Assembly (NCBI GenBank): GCA_017991615.1 | Contig: JAGOQF010000004.1 | Coordinates: forward strand, 1-44,707 | Direction of reading: 5' to 3' | Source: Candidatus Shapirobacteria bacterium | Lineage (GTDB): Bacteria > Patescibacteriota > Microgenomatia > UBA12405 | Length of the DNA: 44,707 bases | In this document: in pieces, positions 28,935 through 35,194 of the stretch | Layout: each line of letters opens with the position of its first letter | Numbering within the stretch: position 1 is the first letter of the stretch | Translations under genes and position numbers: made by a program | The notes under the pieces: generated by a model | Databases searched by the model: none | Told to the model about the DNA's origin: nothing | What the model saw: only the letters and a program-made list of their open reading frames with translations

Positions 28935-29804
28935 TTAAATTTTGGCAAGATTTTGGGTGGGAGAGGGGTTAATCTTGTTGATACCGCGGATAAGATACCA
29001 AAGGGACATAATGATTTGGTTGGGGATAACTAAAATAACTCCGATTTGAACAAGATTGATGATGATTGCCAAAAGACTGGGTTTAAAGCCGTTTTTGACA
29101 GCGTTGAAGCGGCTTTTAAGAGTAATCCAAAAGGTTTTTTTGGGGTTTTGATGAGACAAACTGGTGGAAATTTTGCGATAAAAATAAAGATTGTCGGGGA
29201 GATTGGCGAAATGACCATATTTTAACAGGTTAAAATAAAGATCAACTTCTTCGGCGGAAAATTTGGAAGGGTGGTACCAGGTGAAATTTTTGGGCAAAAG
29301 AGTGGTGTTGATCATCATATAGCCTTGTTGAATGGGGACGGCCCAAAAAATCATATTTTTAATCTGAGTATGAGTGAGGGGGAACTTTTTAAAACCGATG
29401 ATACGGCTGTTTTCGTCAACAATGGCGCATTGACCACTGACAACGACGGTATCGGGATGTTGTTTGAGAAAATCAACTTGTTTTTGAAGACGGTCGAGAG
29501 TGGAAACATCATCGGAGTCCATCCGGGCGATAAATTTACCTCGAGCTTGGGAGATGGCAATATTGGAAGTCAGACTGACGCCAAGATTGATTTTGTTTCT
29601 AAAGGCAATAATTCGAGAGTCTTTTTTGGTATAGGATTTGATAATTTTCCAAGAATTGTCGGTGGAAGCGTCGTCAACGATAATAAATTCAAAATCAGTA
29701 AAAGTTTGATGGAGAATACTCTCAATAGCATCAATCAGATAACGACCGGGGTTGTAGACCGGCATAACGACAGAAACTAGTGGTTTTTTGGTTGAGAGTT
29801 TCAT
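28935..29804 (-). CDS. Family 2 glycosyltransferase
   Basis: 289 aa from the ATG at 29804 (an earlier in-frame ATG at 29861 is less likely because the family pattern starts at VSVVMPVYNPG). GT-A fold: VSVVMPVYNPGRYL, IIVDDASTDNSW, and the metal-binding ARMDSDDVS. The C-terminal part has a hydrophobic helix (LAIIINLVQIGVILVI), so it is membrane-attached. The donor and acceptor sugars cannot be read. Genes on both sides are in the same direction. Confidence 0.9.
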   Translation of the reverse strand: MKLSTKKPLVSVVMPVYNPGRYLIDAIESILHQTFTDFEFIIVDDASTDNSWKIIKSYTKKDSRIIAFRNKINLGVSLTSNIAISQARGKFIARMDSDDVSTLDRLQKQVDFLKQHPDTVVVSGQCAIVDENSRIIGFKKFPLTHTQIKNMIFWAVPIQQGYMMINTTLLPKNFTWYHPSKFSAEEVDLYFNLLKYGHFANLPDNLYFYRKISTSLSHQNPKKTFWITLKSRFNAVKNGFKPSLLAIIINLVQIGVILVIPNQIIMSLWYLIRGINKINPSPTQNLAKI

Positions 29805-29861
29805 AATATTTTGATTTCGTCCTTTTGGACTCGTCAGATCCGACACACATCGGATGATCAT

Positions 29862-29918
29862 GGGGCAGAAAAAAGATTTAAATTGGCGTAGGCCAAAGTA
29901 AAGAGCTTTTTCTGCCCC
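29862..29918. other. 57-nt hairpin: perfect 12-bp inverted repeat with inner stem
   Basis: GGGGCAGAAAAA (29862-29873) and TTTTTCTGCCCC (29907-29918), with an inner TTGGC-GTAG-GCCAA hairpin. It lies 10 nt after the stop of the gene at 29929. There is no T-run outside the stem on the minus strand, so it could be a processed or stabilising 3' structure as well as a terminator. Confidence 0.7.
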
Positions 29919-29928
29919 GGTTTGCGAG

Positions 29929-30759
29929 TTATTTATAGATATTGGTTAAATCAAGTTGATGTTTGATATCGAAGTTACCTTTTCTAACTTCATCTTTAAT
30001 CCTTTGCCAATCATTGGCTTTGTGAACTTCCTGCCCAGGATACCAGACTACGATTTCTCCGTTTTTAATACGGAATTCATAGCGACCAGGTTGGGTAAGG
30101 TCAATAAAGGCCCCTTTGCCGAGAACAACATCTCCCTGTTGGAAATCGTGCGCGAATATGGTGGCACTCATCCCTTCGGGAAGATCGAGGATAATGTCGA
30201 CCCAGGTATTTTCTACTCGTTGGAGTTCGGTGGGAGTCAATACTTCATTCCATGCCTTGTCTGGGACTAAAAGGTTTCTATTATTGTAGATAATCCTTCG
30301 TCCCAATTCGTTGTCTAGAAAGACGCCGAAGTTGGTCATCTGACCTTTATATTTGGTCCAGATGACAGGTTCCGTTGGGTAGGTGATGACAGCCGCCGGT
30401 TGCTGTTGGGCAGTCGTCGGTTGTTGTTGAACAGCAACCGTTGGGGCGGCGGTCGGAGTTGTTTCCTCCCAAGGGAATTTATACACCCTTAGGATTCCTA
30501 GCGACATATAACCAAGGAGTGTGAAAAGAAGGATAATTAGAATCCATTTCCACCAAGGGAATTTTCTTTTTTCTCCTTCTTCTTCATATTCGTCCTTAAA
30601 TTGTGGGACGCAGTATGAGAATGGGATTGTCCGGGTCGGTGTCGGGGAATCGCTGTCATAGACAAATTCCGCTCGGCAATTCCGACAGAATTTTGGCATT
30701 TTACTTTGATTGGGTTCGCCACAGATCGGGCACTTGAAGTAGTATTGATTCCTAGACAT
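29929..30759 (-). CDS. Zinc-ribbon membrane protein with a C-terminal 'LVPxKAWNE' domain
   Basis: 276 aa. An N-terminal zinc ribbon (FKCPICGEPNQ; FCRNCRAEF, residues 9-31) is followed by a charged stretch, one membrane helix (WWKWILIILLFTLLGYMSLGI, around 70-90) and a Pro/Thr/Gln-rich linker. The outside domain (LLVPDKAWNEVLTPTELQRV, TWVDIILDLPEGM, NGEIVVWYPGQEV, KGNFDIKHQLDL) is shared with 28216-28872. Inside zinc ribbon plus outside domain suggests a signalling or assembly protein. It has a clear Shine-Dalgarno (AGAAAGGAG) and a very long 5' leader. Confidence 0.78.
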   Translation of the reverse strand: MSRNQYYFKCPICGEPNQSKMPKFCRNCRAEFVYDSDSPTPTRTIPFSYCVPQFKDEYEEEGEKRKFPWWKWILIILLFTLLGYMSLGILRVYKFPWEETTPTAAPTVAVQQQPTTAQQQPAAVITYPTEPVIWTKYKGQMTNFGVFLDNELGRRIIYNNRNLLVPDKAWNEVLTPTELQRVENTWVDIILDLPEGMSATIFAHDFQQGDVVLGKGAFIDLTQPGRYEFRIKNGEIVVWYPGQEVHKANDWQRIKDEVRKGNFDIKHQLDLTNIYK

Positions 30760-31001
30760 TTTTGTCTCCTTTCTGGTTGGGCCTGCGCATCGGTGCTTCC
30801 CTTTAAGTAAAACTTATGGGCCTGCATGCCGGGCTTCCCTGACCAAGTCGTTTGGGTAACAGCAACATATATGTAAAATGGGTAAAACCCATGTATATGC
30901 AACTCGCAAATTGTAAAAGTTCTGTGAAACTTTATAATCAAGACGCGGTGTCTTGAGATAAATATTTTCACTTTGTTAAAGTTTGATACCTTTTGAGTAT
31001 C
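30760..31001 (-). ncRNA. Long structured 5' leader of the zinc-ribbon gene
   Basis: About 240 nt between the predicted start of transcription and the ATG. In order on the minus strand: hairpin TTGATAC/GTATCAA; GTGAAA...TTTCAC enclosing CAAGAC-ACCGC-GTCTTG; CATATA-C-ATGGG-TTTTA-CCCAT...TATATG; then two copies of a 22-23-nt motif of form GGGAAGC-loop-GC-AGGCCC. The Shine-Dalgarno follows the second copy by a few bases. It matches no riboswitch class I can name. Confidence 0.6.
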
Positions 31002-31007
31002 AAGAGG

Positions 31008-31036
31008 ATTGTAACATACAAGTGTTTAATTGTCAA
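31008..31036 (-). promoter_or_regulatory. Promoter for the structured leader
   Basis: On the minus strand TTGACA (31036-31031), 17 nt, then TACAAT (31013-31008) with TGT before it. Confidence 0.75.
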
Positions 31037-31310
31037 GATTATAGGATATGTAATAAGTTCATCAAGTTTGTCAAGTTGAAAGTTTATAAAGTAGAAGAAA
31101 GATTTGGATTCAACTTTTATCATCAATTTTTCCACTGGAAAATGAGTTTGCGATGCAGGCTCAAATACGTTCCAAAATTATGATTTCGGGTTGAAGTAAA
31201 TTAGGATTGGATATGAATTGTTATCTCATCCCGATATCGACTGATCGTCAATCGGGATTGGATTTTAAGGCAAAATTTCGGCGTTATCACTTGAAATTTA
31301 GACCTAAAAA
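31031..31310. repeat. Composite repeat: 9-nt array, block A, palindromic block B
   Basis: 9-nt units at about 31050-31092; then the GTAGAA...ATTCAAC tail. Block A (31116-31202) has the palindrome TTTTCCA-C-TGGAAAA, GCGATGCAGGCTC and TTCGGGTTGAAGTAAATTAG. Block B (31203-31310) has ATCCCGATATCGACTGATCG...ATCGGGATTGG and AAATTTAGACCTA. Block A recurs at 31687-31771; block B recurs at 3602 and 3937. No gene lies in 31002-31364 outside these. Confidence 0.8.
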
Positions 31311-31311
31311 T

Positions 31312-31346
31312 TTCAAAAAAAAATCACCCCGAGGGATCGGGGTGAT
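31312..31346 (-). terminator. Strong rho-independent terminator of the 59-aa gene
   Basis: Perfect 10-bp stem ATCACCCCGA-TCCC-TCGGGGTGAT (minus-strand sense) followed by nine T. Confidence 0.9.
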
Positions 31347-31364
31347 AATCTTTGTTAGGAATGA

Positions 31365-31544
31365 TTAGTAATGACAGCCTCGAAGCTGAAGATATTCGGT
31401 AGGGTCTTGGTTTTTACTAGCTTCATCTAGGAGGAATTCGTCAAAGTCTTTAATACGGCGGGAAACGGAAACCTGACCGTTTTCATGTTTGGTTATTTCA
31501 GCCACAGGAATACAGGCTTTTTCTGTTGAAAAATCACTTGACAT
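31365..31544 (-). CDS. Small protein, 59 aa, strong expression signals, unknown family
   Basis: ATG at 31544, TAA at 31367-31365. The product begins MSSDFSTEKACIPVAEITKH, continues with VSVSRRIKDFDEFLLDEASK and ends in PTEYLQLRGCHY. It is acidic to neutral and has only two cysteines, one three residues from the C-terminus. It has a near-perfect promoter (31597-31626), an AAAAGGAG Shine-Dalgarno, and a strong terminator 18 nt after the stop: a complete single-gene unit built for high expression. No family is recognised. A small regulator, an abundant structural protein or a peptide precursor are all possible. Confidence 0.75.
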   Translation of the reverse strand: MSSDFSTEKACIPVAEITKHENGQVSVSRRIKDFDEFLLDEASKNQDPTEYLQLRGCHY

Positions 31545-31596
31545 AAAAATATCTCCTTTTTTAATTTTTAATGGGAAATTGATGAGGTAGGCTTTT

Positions 31597-31626
31597 ATTG
31601 TAGCATAAATAAAGGTTGGTTGTCAA
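31597..31626 (-). promoter_or_regulatory. Near-consensus promoter of the 59-aa gene
   Basis: TTGACA (31626-31621), 18 nt, then TACAAT (31602-31597) with an extended TGC. The -35 box is part of a repeated block that also borders the promoters at 31008 and 4656. Confidence 0.82.
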
Positions 31627-31772
31627 GATTATGGGATATGTAATAAGTTCATCAAGTAGAAAGAAGATTTAAATTCAACCCTCATCATCAATTTTTCCAC
31701 TGGAAAATGAGTCTGCGATGCAGGCTCAAATACGTTCCAAAATTATGATTTCGGGTTGAAGTAAATTAGTAA
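31621..31772. repeat. Second copy of the composite repeat (short array and block A)
   Basis: TGTCAAGATTATGGGATATG and TAATAAGTTCATCAAG match 31031-31066. Block A at 31687-31771 matches 31116-31202 with few changes. Block B is absent here. Confidence 0.82.
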
Positions 31773-31839
31773 GATTGGTTTGAGATTCTTGATTTGGGAT
31801 TTGGGAATAAAAATAAGTTATTAATTTTAATTGTTAAGA

Positions 31840-31845
31840 TATAAT
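31840..31845 (+). promoter_or_regulatory. -10 box (TATAAT) six bases before the ATG at 31852
   Basis: TATAAT then six bases then ATG. It favours 31852 over the earlier in-frame start at 31831 and predicts a leaderless mRNA. Confidence 0.52.
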
Positions 31846-31851
31846 TCTGTT

Positions 31852-32632
31852 ATGAAAGCTGATGATTTTTTAAAAAATTACCAAAAATTACAACATGGAA
31901 TTATGTTTGATGATTTGATTGATTTGGAATTTGCTACTGTTGGCTATTCAAAAATTGATAAATCACCATTTTGGAATTTTGGATTAACAAATAAAATTTT
32001 AATTCCAACTGAACTTAAAAAAGTTGAAGAGACATTGTTGAGCTTGGACCGAAAATCGACTATTTATTTTGAAAATGGTGATAGTTTAAAACCATTATCT
32101 TGGCGATTAAAAGACAATGGTTATCAATTGGAATTTGAAGATTGTTGGCAATTTTGGGATGGAAATAAAATTGATGAAACCAGGTTTGACTTAGTTAAAA
32201 AAGTTGATTCTTTAGAATTATTAAATGAGTTTTTGAATACTTTTGACGCTTGTTATCAAAAAGATGATCCGCAAAATCCTTATGGTGAATTGGGAGAGTA
32301 TCTTGAGACAGCCAAAGAATTATGGCATAAACATCATCAAAGCAATCGATTGGAATATTTTATTGTTTATGATGGGGGGGGGAGAACCTTGTGCAGTAGC
32401 CACTCTGACTAATTTTGATGGTCTTGGTTATATTTCAAATGTAGGGTCGTTAAAAAAAGTCAGAGGCAAGGGGTTTGGAAAAATAGCGACACTCTATTGT
32501 GTGGCTAAGTCAATTAAGAATAATAATCAGGAACACTGTTTGGCTACTGAGGAAGGAGCGTATCCGAATGAGTTTTATAAAAGGATAGGGTTTGTTACAC
32601 GATTTACTGCGTGTGGATATACGAAGAGTTGA
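31852..32632 (+). pseudogene. GNAT-type N-acetyltransferase, split by a frameshift in a run of nine G
   Basis: The first frame (31852-32412) ends soon after the G9 run at 32374-32382. The second frame carries on with EPCAVATLTNFDGLGYISNV and the acetyl-CoA-binding loop VRGKGFGKIATLY, then EEGAYPNEFYKRIGFV, a standard GNAT end. Removing one G gives one 259-aa protein. The N-terminal half is a variable acetyltransferase-like domain. The substrate is unknown. G9 is a classic slippage tract, so on/off switching, decay or a sequencing error are all possible. Confidence 0.75.
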
Positions 32633-33535
32633 TTAGGTTAATTTTTTAATAAATTCAGTCAAACTGTCTTTTAGGTTGGGGTCGTTGAGGGCGAGGGTGA
32701 TATTGGCAATAAGCCAACGAAGGGGGTCGCCGGTGGTCAACCAATCTTCGGCACCTTCAAAGGCTTGGGTGAGGACAATACCGATTTTAGCAAGTTGATT
32801 GCTGGCGTCGGAAAACCAGAGTTCACCGTCGCGGGAGAGAGATTGGTGTTCGAGCAGGTCAAAGACTTTGGGGGTGACGACAAACCGACCGCCTTGAGCA
32901 AAGGTGGAGGGAGCTTGATTGGCCGGGAGTTTTTCCAACATAGCGGAAATACGATGAGGATAGTTTGGATCATCCATATATTGAGCGGAGCCATAACGAC
33001 TGATTTCTTCAGGACCAACATCTTTGACAGCGATAATTTCGTCGGGGTGGTATTGATCAAAGGTTTGGAGCATACGAGTCAAGAATTGGCCGGTTTTTGG
33101 TTCGACAGTAAGATCGTCGCCGTACATATAGACAAATGGGTTGGCGCCGATAAAATCTTTGGCGGCTAAAAGAGGGGACCCAGTGCCATAAGGAAGATTG
33201 GTAGGTTGAGGAATAAAGGTAAGTTTGGTTTGAGACCAAATGTTTTTGAGACTGTCAAGATAATCAAGTTTGTTGGTTTCGGTAAGATATTTTTCTAGTT
33301 CTGGGTCGGGAGAGAAATATTTTTCAATTGAATTTTCACCAAGACGATGAACAATAGCAATTTCAGTAATACCAGCACCAATAGCTTCTTCAATCAGATA
33401 TTGAATATTAGGTTTGGAGATAAGAGGAACAAGTTCTTTGGGATAAGCTTTAACTACGGGCAGAAAACGAGTGCCGCGACCAGCAGCGGCAATAACGGCT
33501 TTAGTGACGGTTTGAGAAGAAGATTTATGATTCAA
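32633..33535 (-). CDS. galU: UTP--glucose-1-phosphate uridylyltransferase, copy 2
   Basis: 300 aa. It makes UDP-glucose from UTP and glucose-1-phosphate for surface glycans. The N-terminal signature AAAGRGTRFLPVVKAYPKE is complete; YMYGDDLTVEP holds the metal-binding Asp; GGRFVVTPKVFDLLE and the ending LALNDPNLKDSL are typical. It differs from the upstream copy by a longer N-terminus (MNHKSSSQTV) and by scattered changes in the middle third. Gap to copy 1: 13 nt. Confidence 0.92.
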   Translation of the reverse strand: MNHKSSSQTVTKAVIAAAGRGTRFLPVVKAYPKELVPLISKPNIQYLIEEAIGAGITEIAIVHRLGENSIEKYFSPDPELEKYLTETNKLDYLDSLKNIWSQTKLTFIPQPTNLPYGTGSPLLAAKDFIGANPFVYMYGDDLTVEPKTGQFLTRMLQTFDQYHPDEIIAVKDVGPEEISRYGSAQYMDDPNYPHRISAMLEKLPANQAPSTFAQGGRFVVTPKVFDLLEHQSLSRDGELWFSDASNQLAKIGIVLTQAFEGAEDWLTTGDPLRWLIANITLALNDPNLKDSLTEFIKKLT

Positions 33536-33548
33536 AAATAAATAGAGA

Positions 33549-34430
33549 TTAGGTTAATTTTTTAATAGATTCGATTAAGCCGTCTTTTAGATGGGGATCG
33601 TTGAGGGCGAGGGTGATATTGGCAATAAGCCAACGAAGGGGGTCGCCGGTGGTCAACCAATCTTCGGAACCTTCAAAGGCTTGGGTAAGGACGACATCAT
33701 TTTTGGCAAGATAATTTTGAGCGTCGGCCAACCAAAGTTCGTTGCCTTGGCCGGTGGGTTGGTTTTCTAAGACGGAGATAATTTTGTTGTTGAGAACAAA
33801 TCGACCCCCTTGAGCAAAAGTAGAGGGAGCTTGGTCAGCCGGGAGTTTTTCTAACATAGCGGAAATACGATGAGGATAGTTTGGATCATCCATATATTGA
33901 GCGGAGCCATAACGGCTGATTTCTTCGGAGCCGACATCTTTGACGGCGATAACTGAAGCCGGGGAATATTGATCAAAAGTAGCCATCATTTTGGATAAAA
34001 ATTGACCGGGAGTGGGTTCAACGGTAAGATCGTCGCCAAACATATAGACAAAATTATCAGTGCCGATAAAGTTTTTGGCGGCCAAAATCGGAGAGCCGTT
34101 GCCATAAGGAAGATTGATAGGTTGAGGAATAAAGGTAAGTTTGGCTTGAGACCAAATGTTTTTGAGACTGTCAAGATAATCAAGTTTGTTGGTTTCGGTA
34201 AGATATTTTTCTAATTCAGGGTCGGGAGAGAAATATTTTTCAATTGAATTTTCACCAAGACGATGAACAATAGCAATTTCAGTAATACCAGCACCAATAG
34301 CTTCTTCAATCAGATATTGAATATTAGGTTTGGAGATAAGAGGAACAAGTTCTTTGGGATAAGCTTTAACTACGGGCAGAAAACGAGTGCCGCGACCAGC
34401 AGCGGCAATAACGGCTTTAGTGATAGTCAT
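33549..34430 (-). CDS. galU: UTP--glucose-1-phosphate uridylyltransferase, copy 1
   Basis: 293 aa, tandem paralogue of 32633-33535 and the upstream gene of the pair. About the first 95 residues after TKAV are identical in the two proteins, whereas residues from about 120 to 165 and 215 to 260 differ clearly. Active-site motifs (GRGTRFLPVVKAYPKE, YMFGDDLTVEP) are intact, so both may be active. A weak TGCTACCAT lies eight bases before the ATG. Confidence 0.92.
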   Translation of the reverse strand: MTITKAVIAAAGRGTRFLPVVKAYPKELVPLISKPNIQYLIEEAIGAGITEIAIVHRLGENSIEKYFSPDPELEKYLTETNKLDYLDSLKNIWSQAKLTFIPQPINLPYGNGSPILAAKNFIGTDNFVYMFGDDLTVEPTPGQFLSKMMATFDQYSPASVIAVKDVGSEEISRYGSAQYMDDPNYPHRISAMLEKLPADQAPSTFAQGGRFVLNNKIISVLENQPTGQGNELWLADAQNYLAKNDVVLTQAFEGSEDWLTTGDPLRWLIANITLALNDPHLKDGLIESIKKLT

Positions 34431-34501
34431 AGTAAGTTATGGTAGCACATAAATGTAGTGGAAGTTAATTGATTTAATTTTAGGTTGTGATTTAATTAAT
34501 T

Positions 34502-35185
34502 ATGGAAAATGAACTAAATTTAACTAAACAAGGTTTTATTTCTAAATCAAATAGTAATAAGGTTGTTTTGATTCTTTTGGTTTTAATTTTGTGTTTGAGT
34601 GTGACGATACTATATCGGTTAACGAGAACAACTTCGACAATTTCGGTGACAGGTAGGGCTGAGATTACAGCCAAACCTGATAGAGTTAGTTTTATAGTTA
34701 CCAGAGTAAATACTGGCGTTGATGCTTCACAGGCGATTGATGATGGAGTGGCAGGAATAAATAAATTGATTACTTTGGTGAGGGAGATGGGAGGGAGTGA
34801 TGTGGAGATTAAAAAGACGTTTAATCAGGTTACGCCAGGAACTAACGGTTATACGGTAGCAAATGCTTTTAGTGTTAAAACAAAAAGAGTTAATGAGGTT
34901 GATTACTTGATAAAAAAGTTATACATGGGAGGAGCAAGTACTGTTTCTAATGTTAGTTTTGAGTCTAGTGACATTGCGGGGGTGGAACAAAGGTTGAGAG
35001 ATGATGTCTATAAAGATGCTTTGGAAAAGGCTAAACGAATTGCTAGGTCTGCAGGTAAACGGTTGGGTGGGGTAGTGGCAATTACTGATGATGCTGGTGA
35101 TAATTCCAGTACGGTAAGCACTTCGATGGTTGAAAATTTAATTAGTGTATCAAAAAGTATCACAGTAGTTTATAAAATTTGGTAA
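34502..35185 (+). CDS. SIMPL (DUF541) domain protein, second copy
   Basis: 227 aa. A membrane helix at residues 21-40 (KVVLILLVLILCLSVTIL) is followed by STISVTGRAEITAKPDRVSF, the SIMPL start. The C-terminal DALEKAKRIARSAGKRLGGV matches the same region of the 21131 product. A TTTAAT preceded by TGA lies five bases before the ATG. The giant surface protein starts right after its stop, so the two may be co-translated. Confidence 0.86.
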   Translation: MENELNLTKQGFISKSNSNKVVLILLVLILCLSVTILYRLTRTTSTISVTGRAEITAKPDRVSFIVTRVNTGVDASQAIDDGVAGINKLITLVREMGGSDVEIKKTFNQVTPGTNGYTVANAFSVKTKRVNEVDYLIKKLYMGGASTVSNVSFESSDIAGVEQRLRDDVYKDALEKAKRIARSAGKRLGGVVAITDDAGDNSSTVSTSMVENLISVSKSITVVYKIW

Positions 35186-35194
35186 TTGTTGAGA

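Noticed and set aside
30779-30843. Tandem motif as guanidine-II (mini-ykkC) riboswitch
   Set aside because: Two small tandem hairpins are present, but the ACGR loops that define that class are not seen.
30537-30971. Minus-strand 144-aa ORF overlapping the structured leader
   Set aside because: Runs out of frame into the clear zinc-ribbon gene and has no coding character.
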